DNA of 64,000 nucleotides from JABDQA01 sp963759125 (GTDB lineage Bacteria; Desulfobacterota; Desulfobulbia; Desulfobulbales; Desulfocapsaceae), in NCBI GenBank assembly GCA_963759125.1, contig CAVWXN010000007.1, forward strand, positions 186,001 through 250,000. Direction: 5' to 3'. The stretch's first letter is position 1. Each line of letters begins with the position of its first letter. Both the position numbers and the translations under genes were made by a program. This document shows, one piece after another, positions 53,628 to 63,325 of the stretch. The notes under the pieces were generated by a model that was not told the DNA's origin, made no database searches, and worked only from the letters and a program-made list of their open reading frames with translations.

Positions 53628-54998
53628 TCAGCCGCCCCAGGGGGTAATACCACTCTTCAACTGCTTATACCCCTCGATAAAGCCCGGTCGCTCGCCAGCG
53701 TAGATCTGGTCAAAGGTGGCAATGACCTCGTCGAACCAACGGCGCAGATCGTCATTGTCAGGATTGGCGTCCAGATAGGCCTGCCTGATCAAGACGAAAT
53801 GGATGCGGGGGTCATAGGGTTTCTTGGTGCCCCCGACGCTCTCGTCACCGTCCAGCAGGCGCAGCAGCATGGCGTCCGCCGATCCCAAGGTCTGTTCGTA
53901 AATCGGTGGTCCCGACATGCGATACATGACCGAGGTCATATCACGTCCATTGCCTGTGGTATATCCCATCTGCTCCCAGAGCTCGGCGCTATCCACCTCC
54001 TGACCGAGATGTTTGGCAACTAACCCGCCAAAGGCCCGCAGCGGATCCGAGACATCGGCCAGTAGGTCGGTCAGCCGATCGCCATCGAGATCGGTCGCCA
54101 GTATGATGCAGTCTCGGTTGTCGATGAGATCCCAGAGCAGCAGGCCGTAATTGGTGTCGGAAATGTGCTGTTCTATCTGCCCCTGCCAGCTCTCCATCCC
54201 CGTTTTGAAATCGTCCGGCAGCAGCGCAATGATCCTGTCGACGGCCTCTTTGTGCTCCACATAGCCGTCTATCACGTACTTACGTCCCACCGTAAATTTG
54301 GTCCCCTGCAGCAGCCAGGAATGCAGTCCGGCGTTGATCCCGTCTTCCATGGCCTGGGTCGGTTTCATCGCCACTCGTCCGAGACTGCCGCTGTCATTGA
54401 CCATTTTCAGGAACAACCGGTTGGCATAGGCCATCTGCAAGCCCGGCGTATTCATCTCTGAGTGAATGATGCCGGTATCCGCCGACACGTTGAAGACCGC
54501 GCGGTTCTGGGAATAAGGCAGACAGGGCATGGAGCGAACGACGGTGATGGGGCCGTAGGGACGGACGTTGCAGTAGACGCCGGCCTGAGTACGCAGGGCC
54601 GCATTGCCAGATTTGCCCATGACCACAACTTTTCCGCCATTGCCGTCATTCACATAGGCATCCCCGGCAGTGGACCATTTGATCGAGGTGCAGTTCATAT
54701 TGCCGAACCAAGCCAGCGACGCGAGTTTGGAATCGTGACGGTACTGGGCCCACATGGGTACTGCATAAAATGGCAGACCCAGCACATCGAGGGCGGCGAT
54801 GGTGCCGAGCAGTGCATAGGCATCGGTCAAACTGTGGGCGACCGGCTTGACCATGGTGTCATGGTTCCCACCCTGCCAGATCACCGCCTCCGGATAGCCG
54901 GTGGGTCTCTCGTCGGTGGGCTCGAAAAGATTGGACAACAGGCCGAACAGGTCGCCACCGTCATGCTCGGTTCGGGCGATGGACATCAGATCTATCAT
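53628..54998 (-). CDS. Hypothetical protein, 456 aa
   Basis: I do not recognise this family. It has no signal peptide and no TM; composition is that of a soluble globular protein. Its start is supported by GAGG six bases before the ATG on the minus strand. Recognisable but unassigned patches include GYPEAVIWQGGNHDT near residue 34, TDAYALLGTIAALDVLGLPFYAVPMWAQYRHDSK near 58, and ATDLDGDRLTDLLADV near 300. The GNHD alone does not make it a metallophosphatase, as no other PPP motif is found. It is followed by and preceded by accessory DNA. Confidence 0.7.
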   Translation of the reverse strand: MIDLMSIARTEHDGGDLFGLLSNLFEPTDERPTGYPEAVIWQGGNHDTMVKPVAHSLTDAYALLGTIAALDVLGLPFYAVPMWAQYRHDSKLASLAWFGNMNCTSIKWSTAGDAYVNDGNGGKVVVMGKSGNAALRTQAGVYCNVRPYGPITVVRSMPCLPYSQNRAVFNVSADTGIIHSEMNTPGLQMAYANRLFLKMVNDSGSLGRVAMKPTQAMEDGINAGLHSWLLQGTKFTVGRKYVIDGYVEHKEAVDRIIALLPDDFKTGMESWQGQIEQHISDTNYGLLLWDLIDNRDCIILATDLDGDRLTDLLADVSDPLRAFGGLVAKHLGQEVDSAELWEQMGYTTGNGRDMTSVMYRMSGPPIYEQTLGSADAMLLRLLDGDESVGGTKKPYDPRIHFVLIRQAYLDANPDNDDLRRWFDEVIATFDQIYAGERPGFIEGYKQLKSGITPWGG

Positions 54999-55467
54999 GG
55001 GAAACCTCGTAAGTTGAATTGTCGATGAATTGGCAATGGTAAACCGATAGTGATGTTAGCTGACATTATGGATTAATTGCAAAAATTCAAGTTTCTATCT
55101 GTCTGTTAAATGAATTTTGAACCTTGATCGGAGAAAATGTAGCTTCTCTATAATCGTTACTTGTTCTAACAAATTTATCCATCGATGACGGAAGATTGCC
55201 ACCGTTGTTCTTCTCAACTGCGAGAGATTCAGTCGGTAAGATAATCACCCCGCACCCTCACACTTGAGGTCAGTAATAATCCGGAGCATATCAAGCTGAA
55301 GAAAAGTGGCCTCGAGTTGAGCTTGTTCCTCTTATTATTGTCCTGCTCTTGTTCAATCATCGCTTTGACATGCCACATTGTGGTATTATCTTATAAACGT
55401 GTCAGCGGATGTCGTTTCAAAAGCATCCTCATCTGTGTTTTCGTTTCCTACCAGGGAGGAGTTCTTC
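54999..55467. other. Non-coding stretch, nothing recognised
   Basis: About 470 nt of AT-rich DNA between two loosely spaced genes. No ORF longer than about 50 codons with credible composition, no hairpin. Confidence 0.4.
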
Positions 55468-55701
55468 ATGACTTGATATCATAGTGCTTGCCGCACCTAT
55501 CCCAGCAAAGATGTTCACTGTACCAGAGCGCTTTCGGCCGAGATGAAAGAGGAACTTCTCGAGTCTGTTGTTCAACACGGAAAGAAGGTTCATGGTTGTC
55601 AGGATACACCCGATTTCAGAGAGAACATTGTCAAAGAGTTCAAGAAGGGTCCTGCTCCTGCCTCACATCATCGCGTGCTTTCTGTGACGACCAATCCCTA
55701 A
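55468..55701 (+). pseudogene. DUF1059-like small protein with in-frame TGA at codon 3
   Basis: From ATG 55468 (with GGGAGGAG at about 55454-55461) the frame reads MT-stop-YHSACRTYPSKDVHCTR..., then MKEELLESVVQHGKKVHGC and DTPDFRENIVKEFKKG. The YHxACR start and the EELLE..V..H.KKVHG block match the DUF1059 family of small proteins. The TGA at 55474-55476 falls before the conserved part. It is called a pseudogene because no start follows the TGA until codon 26 (ATG 55543), which would remove the conserved start. A single-base error, or readthrough, is possible. Confidence 0.6.
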
Positions 55702-55816
55702 CTTCTGATTTACTAAAAATTTCAGGAAGCAAATCGTCTGGTGGAAGCCTCTTTGTCAGATAGAAGACCTATCTGCCAGACCATTTAGCTCTCTAAAAAC
55801 CCGAGGTTAAATTCCA

Positions 55817-56122
55817 ATGAGAATACTAATGAATGTAAAAATTCCCCACGAGCCATTTAACACATTTGTCCGCGAGGGTAAGGCTGGTGCAATAATTAAA
55901 GACATCATAAGTGAGTTGAAGCCTGAAGTAATATACTTCACCGAGCAAGGTGGTACTCGAGGAGCTGTAGCAATTGTAAATATCGATGAGCCATCACAAA
56001 TTCCTTCATTCTCGGAACCGTTTTTTTTGAAATTTAACGCGGATTGTGAATTTAGAATTGCAATGTCTCCAGAAGATGTTGGCAAGGCTGGTCTTGACGA
56101 ACTAGGCAATAAATGGAGATAG
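55817..56122 (+). CDS. Conserved hypothetical protein, 101 aa
   Basis: A small soluble protein with no signal or TM: RILMNVKIPHEPFNTFVREGK, then IISELKPEVIYFTEQGGTRGAVAIVNIDEPSQIPSFSEPFFLKFNADCEFRIAMSPEDVGKAG. I recall similar proteins in many bacteria (about 100 residues, probably a ferredoxin-like alpha+beta fold), annotated only as hypothetical. The name and function are unknown. It starts at ATG 55817. Confidence 0.75.
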   Translation: MRILMNVKIPHEPFNTFVREGKAGAIIKDIISELKPEVIYFTEQGGTRGAVAIVNIDEPSQIPSFSEPFFLKFNADCEFRIAMSPEDVGKAGLDELGNKWR

Positions 56123-56435
56123 ATTCATCGACTTTGCCACTCCCAAAGCACAGAATCTTTTTGCCAGCTGCCCAGCACAAGGTGCATCTTAACGGTATCA
56201 GGTCGAGACACACCGGCAATCGCTAGAATGCATCCTGTTCGTCTTTAACCTGATTAGTCAATTTCAGGCGAAATGGACCGGTTTGGAACAATCCGAGGTG
56301 GGCAGAATCATTCAAATAGAAAATCATCTGGGTGATGATAAGAAGAATTAGTATCTGCTGGAATGCCGGTTGCCCTGAAGAAATATGGCCAGCAGAAGCA
56401 CAGCTATTGAGGGTTATTGAGGGTATTGGCTGCCC
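56123..56435. other. Intergenic stretch, possibly degraded mobile DNA
   Basis: About 310 nt with no credible ORF. Some short in-frame stretches on the minus strand (GLFQTGPFRLKLTNQ-like) look like remnants of coding sequence, but I cannot name a source. Confidence 0.3.
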
Positions 56436-57038
56436 TCAGACGACGACTAGCAGGTTTGGTCTTTCTTGGGCAAGGGCCGTGAACCCTAACTTGATAGATG
56501 AGGAGAAGCCGTTTCCCTCCACACAGATCATCCGCAATTCGCTAGCCTGTTTACTCCAGCGCAGAAGGGCCGCACCGCCCTCATCCCCGATTGCACACTC
56601 CACAAGACCCAATTCGGTAACTGTGGAAGGAAATGCCCGGGCCAGGGCTACGACACCGCTATCTGTCAGTCCGGGATTGTAGCTCATACTGAAGGACCGC
56701 AGGGCTGGGCCATTATTCTTGGAAATCTTGCGGATGGCACGCGCGATGACCTCCGCGTCCGATGCTCCCAGATCCGCATTACGTAAATGCAGATCATACT
56801 CCACCTTCGAGGCCCGAAATGCTTTCAGCCTCTGGGCAGCGGCCAGGCAAGCGGCATTCCCGGTGGAGCGAAGAGCACTTATCATAACGTTTATACTCAT
56901 TTGACTGTCAACATCGTGTCCTGCGGCTGAAATACCATTACCAGATAAGACAGCCACTCCAGTAAAAAGCACCATGCTCCCTAGTAAACCATTGCGCAGA
57001 ACCTGTCGTCTGGATATATGCTTATTACTCTGATCCAT
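56436..57038 (-). CDS. Tat-exported leucine-rich-repeat-like protein
   Basis: A 200-residue protein with a twin-arginine signal (ISRRQVLRNGLLGSMVLFTGVAVL) in the first 35 residues. The C-terminal half has ribonuclease-inhibitor-type LRR units: LRSFSMSYNPGLTDSGVVALARAFPS, TELGLVECAIGDEGGAALLRW, LRMICVEGNGFSS. RI-type LRRs bind other proteins. ATG 57038 is used; the GTG 6 nt earlier is possible. It probably works folded in the periplasm, exported by the Tat system whose TatA copies lie at 40.6 kb. Confidence 0.72.
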   Translation of the reverse strand: MDQSNKHISRRQVLRNGLLGSMVLFTGVAVLSGNGISAAGHDVDSQMSINVMISALRSTGNAACLAAAQRLKAFRASKVEYDLHLRNADLGASDAEVIARAIRKISKNNGPALRSFSMSYNPGLTDSGVVALARAFPSTVTELGLVECAIGDEGGAALLRWSKQASELRMICVEGNGFSSSIKLGFTALAQERPNLLVVV

Positions 57039-57138
57039 TACCACACACTCTGCCTTCTTTGAATCGGTTTTTACTCATCGACTTCAGGCCTTACAGGCAT
57101 CCTAATCTTTGACTGGGTATGCTTCGTTACAGAAAGGA

Positions 57139-57167
57139 GCGGGCTTGATTAAACAAATCAAACCCGC
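57139..57167 (-). terminator. Hairpin after the fasciclin gene
   Basis: GCGGG and adjoining bases (57139-57150) pair with 57156-57167 in a near-perfect stem around AAACA. On the minus strand it lies about 34 nt after the fasciclin stop. The following sequence is only weakly T-rich (CTCCTTTCT). Confidence 0.6.
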
Positions 57168-57200
57168 TGTCGAGAAATATGTTTCTTCTGCTTCGGTTAA

Positions 57201-57683
57201 TTAGGGGATTAAAACGGTGTCAATTACATGAATAACACCGTTGCTAGTCATTATGTCGGTTTGAATGACTTGAGCCTCGTTTATTTTAACCGTTTTTCCA
57301 TCAACCATAACTGACAGGCTCATATCGTTGGCAGTTTTGGCAGAGGATAAATTCACTACGTCCGCTGCCATCACTTTTCCTGGGACGACATGGTAAAGGA
57401 GAATTGCCTGGAGCTTTTCTTTATTTTCCGGCTTTAATAGATCCTCAATCGTTCCTTCTGGCAGTTTGGCAAAGGCTTCATCGGTTGGCGCAAAAACTGT
57501 AAATGGTCCTTCGCCTTTCAAGGTCTCAACTAAATCGGCTGCTTGAACTGCAGCAACGAGCGTATTGAAAGATCCGGCACCAACTGCAGTGTCGACAATG
57601 TCTTTTTCGTGGTGGGCACTGTGGGCGGGCATGGAAGTAATAAATGTTAAGGTCAACGCAAGTATCAATAGCTGTGCTTTCAT
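57201..57683 (-). CDS. Fasciclin (FAS1) domain protein, secreted
   Basis: A 160-residue protein with a signal peptide (MKAQLLILALTLTFITSMPAHSA) and one FAS1 domain: SFNTLVAAVQAADLVETLKGEGPFTVFAPTDEAFAKLP (H1), LLYHVVPGKV, and GVIHVIDTVLIP (H2). Single FAS1 proteins act in cell adhesion or at the surface; the ligand here is unknown. The start is ATG 57683; the frame extends 11 codons upstream without a signal-like sequence. Confidence 0.9.
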   Translation of the reverse strand: MKAQLLILALTLTFITSMPAHSAHHEKDIVDTAVGAGSFNTLVAAVQAADLVETLKGEGPFTVFAPTDEAFAKLPEGTIEDLLKPENKEKLQAILLYHVVPGKVMAADVVNLSSAKTANDMSLSVMVDGKTVKINEAQVIQTDIMTSNGVIHVIDTVLIP

Positions 57684-58389
57684 TGTGGTTTCCTCATGGA
57701 AGATTGAAAGAGCCAATTACTCATGGTCAGCGGATCAACGTGTAAAATCTAAAAATGACTCTCAAACAACTATGGCTATATTCTCCACTGATTTGGCCCT
57801 TCTCGGGTAACAGTTGTCTGCACCTGATACGTTAAGGTGGTTTCATGAATGCACAATGGGGCCATATAAAGGGATTTTTGATAGCCATTACTATCAAAAC
57901 AGGTCGGCTGCTTGATCTACCCCGCTCTTCCTGGAAAATTCCATTTTTGAGAGTTTACGTTGCCCGATCCAAGCTAATTGCAGCTGCTAATCGCCGAGTA
58001 TCTTGCTTCTTCCTGGGTTATCTTTTTATTGAAAAACCGGGACTGCCACAATCGAGACAGCAATTCAGAGGCTGAGCAGGGAAGATCAGACATGATGGGT
58101 GGTGCAGCTTTTTCGAGAGGGAGGGAGAAAGAAGGGGTCTGCACCACCCGATGATACATATAGAATGTACCACAACGTAAATATAATGACTTTCCGGAGA
58201 AATACAACCCAACAAATTACAATTTTACGCAACAAATTTAACAAATTTTGAGCCAACCGGCAATCGAGGCCGCCAGAGTTGACGGCCCCGGATCGAAGAT
58301 TACAGCCAACACCTTAAATATTTGGAAGTGAATTTCTTAATTCCAAGTAAAAAATAATTAACTGAGTCGGTCAGCTACCAGCGCTGATA
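57684..58389. other. Intergenic stretch, no recognised gene
   Basis: About 700 nt. Short open frames (for example on the plus strand at 57845-58075) lack family similarity, a ribosome-binding site or plausible composition. A Ser/Gln-rich stretch near 58070-58130 suggests nothing definite. Confidence 0.4.
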
Positions 58390-58424
58390 ACAAAAACCCC
58401 GTTTACCTCATCGGCAAACGGGGT
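58390..58424 (-). terminator. Rho-independent terminator of the small gene at 58452
   Basis: Read on the minus strand, ACCCCGTTTGCC pairs with GGTAAACGGGGT, followed by TTTTTG. It lies 28 nt after the stop of the 61-residue protein gene. Confidence 0.85.
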
Positions 58425-58451
58425 GAAGTGCTGTATTCTGTAGCTCGATTT

Positions 58452-58637
58452 TTACCAGCTGTCACCGAGAACCAGGCTTAAATCCAGACATTTCTCTTTT
58501 TCCTCGTCTGAGAGATCTTCTTTTTTCTTTATACTTTTAAGATCATCAATATAGCATGCATACTCTTTACCATCCTTGTCTCTTACCCATACCATTTTTT
58601 GATACTCTTCAGAAATCTTCTCTCCTCGCATACTCAT
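58452..58637 (-). CDS. Small hypothetical protein, 61 aa
   Basis: A soluble, highly charged 61-residue protein (VWVRDKDGKEYACYIDDLKS, then KKKEDLSDEEKEKCLDL). I do not recognise it. It is well supported by a ribosome-binding site GAGGAGAC before the ATG and its own terminator after the stop. It contains two Cys (28 and 50) that could pair or bind metal. Confidence 0.75.
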   Translation of the reverse strand: MSMRGEKISEEYQKMVWVRDKDGKEYACYIDDLKSIKKKEDLSDEEKEKCLDLSLVLGDSW

Positions 58638-59100
58638 GACTGTCTCCTCGTTTAATAAGATTTATAATTGATAGTTAAGTTATGCAAAACGAACAATCCA
58701 ATGGAATCATTTTGCCTGCACATCTATAATGATAGAGATTGTTGGGATGACAATCAAGACGTTACCTAGAATAAATCACCCAAGATAGCTCTAGGTTAAT
58801 AATTCCGTTAACCTAACAAACAAAAAACTGAATTTATCCCTGGATCATACTTGTCTATATTTTAATCTGCTGGCCTTTCGCTCGGGGGCAGAAACAGACG
58901 CCGGCGCTGTTTTTCACTTCTCTGATAACGAGCGCCGAGCCGCTAGTCAACGCGACCTTTCTTCCTCAATTTTGTGCGCATCGCCATGGATAAGCGAGCC
59001 ATGCCGACGAACTATCTGGTTGTGGCTCATAGATAAGTCTATTCCATCCACAATCTGCAAAACAATCACCTGTCGAGCAAAGGGACTTTGAGTCGAACTG
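58638..59100. other. Intergenic stretch, nothing recognised
   Basis: About 460 nt between the small gene and the RND pump on the same strand. No RNA gene, hairpin or credible ORF. Confidence 0.35.
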
Positions 59101-62100
59101 CTATAGCCGGCGTGACTGGTCCGTGCCCGAAGAACTTTGCTGCTCTTGCTGCAAGCGGCGCTCGATCGTGCCTGGCAGCGCGGTGCGCCGGGCAAGCACG
59201 CTGTAAGCTACCGGCACCACAAAAAGCGTAAACAGAGTAGCCGATATAACTCCGGCGAGGACCACTACTCCTATCACCATCCTCGTTTCTGCCCCGGCAC
59301 CTGAAGAAAGAATCAGCGGTACAGCCCCGGCAGCGGTGGTAATGCCTGTCATCACTATCGGACGAAGTCGAATTTCAGCAGCCTGGAGCACCGCCCGTAA
59401 AAAAGAGATCTGACGGTCGCGCAGCTGGTTGGTGAACTCGACTATGAGGATACCATTTTTGGCGGCCAAGCCAACCAGCATGACCAGACCGATCTGACTG
59501 TAAATATTGAGAGTATTGCCAGTGATATAAAGGCCGAAGAGCCCGCCCGCCATAGCCAGTGGCACGGTCAACATGATCACCAGCGGATTTACCCAGCTCT
59601 CGAACTGCGCCGCCAGAACGAGAAAGACAACGACTATACCCAGGGCAAAGACGAACAGGATCGAATCAGAACTGCTCTTGTAATCCTGTGAAATGCCCTT
59701 GTAATCAATGATTACCCGTTCCGGCAGGTTTTCGCGTGCCAGAGTTTCAAGATAAGATAGCGCTTCGCTTAGGGCCAGGTCATCGGCCAAGTTGGCCTGC
59801 AGCGTCAGTGCTCTGACCCTGTTGTAGCGCTTCAGGGTACTTGAATCGGCAAACTCCTTCAGTGATATGAAACTGGCCAGCGGTACCAGCTTACCGCTGC
59901 GAGCCGAACGGACATAGATCGACTGCAGGTCGCTCGGGGTGCGCTGCAAATCACGCTCCCCTTCGACAATGACATCATACTCCTCCCCTTCCTCCAGATA
60001 GGTGGTCACCCGGCGCGAACCGAACATGGTTTCCAGTGTTCTGCCGATTGCCGACACCGTAACTCCGAGTTCAGCCGCGCGATCGTAATCGATGCTTACC
60101 TCGATCTGCGGCTTGGTCTCTTTGTAATCCCAGTCGAGCCCTAAAAGCCCGGGGTTGTCCGCCTCGATTTTCTCCATAAGAATGTCGCGCCATTCAGTTA
60201 ACTCCTGGTAGGTCCCACCCCCAATGACAAACTGCACAGGTTTCTGGATCGAGGAACCGAACCCTTGGCGCATGACTGGAAAAGCCTGCACTCCTGGAAG
60301 GTCGCTGAGCTTGGAGCGCACCTCGTTCATGATATCCCAGGCCGAGCGCCGCTGATCCCATTGCTCGAGCACGGAGATCACAATACCAGAATTGAAGTTT
60401 TCAATGTTGCCGAAGCCGCGCGGCGTCCTCACCAGCAGACGGGTAATCTCGCCATTGTCCACGAGCGGCATCAGACGGGCCTCAATTTCATCCATGTATT
60501 CACTCATATACTCGTAAGTGGCTCCTTCAGGCCCATTGACGATAACGAAGAAAGCACCGCGGTCTTCTTTGGGGGCATATTCGGACGCAATCTGGTTGAA
60601 CAGCCAGTAGGTCCCTGCCAGAAGAGAGACGAAAACAATGGCGACCAGAAGCGGCCAGCGAAGGGCGCGCCCCAGCAACCTTCTATACGTTCGTCGAATC
60701 CAGCGATAAAACCGATCGATTCGTGGCGGGGAACCCCGCTCCAGACGCCTGGGCTTTAGCAGGATTGAGGCGAGCATTGGAGACAGGCTCAAAGCTACGA
60801 TACTTGAAAAGCAGACCGCGGCCGCCAAGGTCAGGGCAAATTCAGAGAAGAGCCTGCCCACATCGCCCTGCAGAAAGGCAATTGGCACAAACACTGAAAT
60901 CAGTACCAGAGTAGTGGCTACGACTGCAAAGCCAACCTGCCTGGTGCCGTTGAAAGCGGCCACCAATGGAGTTTCGTTGTGTTCCTCGATACGTCGATAA
61001 ATATTTTCCAAGACGACGATGCCATCGTCTACAAGCAGCCCAATGGCAAGGACCAGGGCCAACAGGGTAAGAAGATTGACTGAAAAACCGAAAGCGTTCA
61101 AAGCGATGAAGGAGGCGATGATCGAAACCGGCACCGAAACCGCCGGCACAATTGTTGCCCTGACGCTCCCCAGGAAAAGGAAGATGACCAGGATTACCAA
61201 TCCGATAGCGATCGCCAGCGTCTTATAAACTTCTTTTATCGCTTCCTCGATAAACACCGAGGTATCAAAGCTCTGCCTGATCTGCATACCATCCGGCAGC
61301 GTCGGGTTAAGGAACTCCATTTGTGATTTAGCGCTGCGGGCCACATCTATGGTATTGGCGGTCGATTGCTTTATGATACCGAGACCGACCATAGCAACCC
61401 CGTTGCCCCGGAAAAAAGTCCTGTTCTCCTGAGTACCCCGCTCGACCCGTGCGATGTCGCCGAGCCGAATCAGGTAACCGTCGGCACCACGCTTGATCAC
61501 TATCTTGGAAAAATCATCAGCAGTGAGGAAGGCGCGCCCCAACCGTAAGGTGAAGCTTCTGGTAGCTGACTCAATTTTACCTGCGGGGAGTTCGACATTT
61601 TCTGATCTTAACGCCTGTTCAACCTCGGTCACGGTGAGATCACGAGCAGCCATGGCAGAGCGATCCAGCCAGACGCGCATGGCATAGCGCTGCCCGCCCC
61701 CGACCCGGACCCGTGATACACCATCAAGAACGGAAAATCGGTCGACAAGGTAACGGTCGGCGTAATCGGTGAGTTCCGGCACCGTCAGTCTGTCGCTGGT
61801 GAGATTCAGCCACATGATGACGTCATCGTTGGAATCTTCTTTCTGGATCTCGGGTGGATCGGCTTCAGTCGGCAGATCGTCGACAATCCCCGATACGCGG
61901 TCCCGCAGATCATTGGCTGCTGCATCTATGTCCCGACCGGTGGAAAATTCCACGGTCACCCTGGAACGTCCGTCCTGGCTTGATGATTCGATAAAGCGGA
62001 TGCCTTCGACCCCGGCGATCCGTTCTTCCACTAGCTGGGTGATCTGACTTTCCACTACATAGGCTGATGCCCCGGGATAGACTGTGTCAATAGTGACTAC

Positions 62101-62229
62101 CGGGGGATCGATATCCGGGTACTCGCGCAGTGGCAGGCGGGAAAAGGAGACCAGGCCGAAAACAATGAGCAGCAGCGAGATGACTGAGGCGAACACCGGC
62201 CGCTTGATCGAGATATCGGAGAGGATCAT
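59101..62229 (-). CDS. RND multidrug efflux transporter (HAE1/AcrB-type)
   Basis: A 1042-residue pump of the AcrB/MexF class: ILSDISIKRPVFASVISLLLIVFG at the start, YPDIDPPVVTIDTVYPGASA, the proton-relay Asp pair in GLLVDDGIVVLENIYRR, GNTLNIYSQIGLVMLVGLAAKNGILIVEF, and a C-terminal set of TMs. It extrudes drugs, bile acids or similar amphiphiles with an adaptor and an outer-membrane channel. The adaptor gene lies just upstream on the same strand and overlaps its start by 4 nt (ATGA); no outer-membrane factor is seen. Confidence 0.95.
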   Translation of the reverse strand: MILSDISIKRPVFASVISLLLIVFGLVSFSRLPLREYPDIDPPVVTIDTVYPGASAYVVESQITQLVEERIAGVEGIRFIESSSQDGRSRVTVEFSTGRDIDAAANDLRDRVSGIVDDLPTEADPPEIQKEDSNDDVIMWLNLTSDRLTVPELTDYADRYLVDRFSVLDGVSRVRVGGGQRYAMRVWLDRSAMAARDLTVTEVEQALRSENVELPAGKIESATRSFTLRLGRAFLTADDFSKIVIKRGADGYLIRLGDIARVERGTQENRTFFRGNGVAMVGLGIIKQSTANTIDVARSAKSQMEFLNPTLPDGMQIRQSFDTSVFIEEAIKEVYKTLAIAIGLVILVIFLFLGSVRATIVPAVSVPVSIIASFIALNAFGFSVNLLTLLALVLAIGLLVDDGIVVLENIYRRIEEHNETPLVAAFNGTRQVGFAVVATTLVLISVFVPIAFLQGDVGRLFSEFALTLAAAVCFSSIVALSLSPMLASILLKPRRLERGSPPRIDRFYRWIRRTYRRLLGRALRWPLLVAIVFVSLLAGTYWLFNQIASEYAPKEDRGAFFVIVNGPEGATYEYMSEYMDEIEARLMPLVDNGEITRLLVRTPRGFGNIENFNSGIVISVLEQWDQRRSAWDIMNEVRSKLSDLPGVQAFPVMRQGFGSSIQKPVQFVIGGGTYQELTEWRDILMEKIEADNPGLLGLDWDYKETKPQIEVSIDYDRAAELGVTVSAIGRTLETMFGSRRVTTYLEEGEEYDVIVEGERDLQRTPSDLQSIYVRSARSGKLVPLASFISLKEFADSSTLKRYNRVRALTLQANLADDLALSEALSYLETLARENLPERVIIDYKGISQDYKSSSDSILFVFALGIVVVFLVLAAQFESWVNPLVIMLTVPLAMAGGLFGLYITGNTLNIYSQIGLVMLVGLAAKNGILIVEFTNQLRDRQISFLRAVLQAAEIRLRPIVMTGITTAAGAVPLILSSGAGAETRMVIGVVVLAGVISATLFTLFVVPVAYSVLARRTALPGTIERRLQQEQQSSSGTDQSRRL

Positions 62230-63325
62230 TGTCCAGCACCTGAAGAATCACCAGATAACAGCTCGCTGAGTGGTTTGTTCTGCCCATCCATGCCCCGGAT
62301 CGAAATTTCCTGGCCGGGGCGCACCTTGAGCGTACCGTGCGTAATCACCTTGTCTCCGGGCTGCAAACCTTCCAAGATCTCCACCTCGCCGATTCTGCGG
62401 GTGCCAATTGCGACTGTTCGCTGCTCGGCCACTGCAGGCGACTTCGATTCGTCAACCAGCAGCACGACATTTATCTCGCCTCTGGGAATCAAGGGCCTCT
62501 TCCGGGATCATCAAGGCGGCACGTTCATTTTTGAGAAGCTCCACAGACATCAGTAGACCCGGTTTCAGCAGTCCATCACCATTATCGATAATGGCCCGTA
62601 CCACGATCGACCTGGTTACTGGATCGACCCTGCTGTCGATGCTACTCACCGAACCTGTGAAGGGTTTGTCCGGAAAGGCTGGAGAGACGGCTTCCACCTG
62701 CGTACCCTGTTTCAGGGTAGCCAGATAGACAGAAGGAATGTTAAAATCAAGTTTCATTACGCTCATATCATCCAGGGTGGTAATTACGTCTCCGGGTTCG
62801 ACGAGGGCCCCGAGACTGATATTGCGCAATCCCACTACGCCACTAAATGGTGCTTTTATAAGCCGATCCTGAAGTCGCGATTCGATGGCACGCAGGCGCG
62901 CTTTGGCGGTTTCAAGTTCACGCTCCCGCTCATCTAACTGCGCCTGAGATACCGCACCACGGGCGACCAGAGAAAACACCCGATCGTATCTTTTGAGTGC
63001 TTCTTGTCGACGGGAAACCTCTTCCTCGAGCAGGGCGTGCTCTTCGCTGCTGGTCATTTCCGCAAGTATATCACCCGCTTTGACAAACTGGCCGTCGGTA
63101 AAATGAATTGCAGTAATGGAATCAGTGACAGTGGCGGTAATTTCAACGGTTTCATTGGCACGCAGGGTTCCGAGAGCCTCGACCCGGTCGTAGAGCTGCT
63201 TAATTTTCAGCTTCTGCGGCAATGATTGGAGTCGGTTGCCGGGCCAGGCAATTGCCAGTCGCTGACAATAGCAACAAGGCAGCGATGAGTATCAACGATG
63301 GTGAATTTTGAAGACGACTTTTCAT
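62226..63325 (-). CDS. RND efflux periplasmic adaptor (membrane fusion protein), two frameshifts
   Basis: About 365 residues in three frames. ATG 63325 opens a signal-like MKSRLQNSPSLILIAALLLL. After a shift near 63212 come YDRVEALGTLRANETVEITATVTD and the biotinyl-lipoyl/hairpin region (EVSRRQEALKRYDRVFSLVARGAVSQAQLDERE), then PFSGVVGLRNISLGALVEPGD and FPDKPFTGSVSSIDSRVDP. A second shift near 62485 leads to IPRGEINVVLLVDES, GLQPGDKVITHG and the C-terminus. It links the pump to the outer-membrane channel. Both shifts are single-base and likely errors. Confidence 0.87.

Noticed and set aside
55474..55500. Selenocysteine for the TGA in the DUF1059-like gene
   Set aside because: The family has no Cys at that position, the hairpin begins only 4 nt after the TGA and its loop TTGCC lacks an early G. 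A substitution or error is more likely.
56150..56400. Minus-strand stretch with possible IS-like coding remnants
   Set aside because: Only short fragments without a nameable transposase block; kept as non-coding.
58947..59195. 82-residue minus-strand open frame after the RND pump
   Set aside because: It overlaps the 3' end of the pump gene in another frame and has no similarity.
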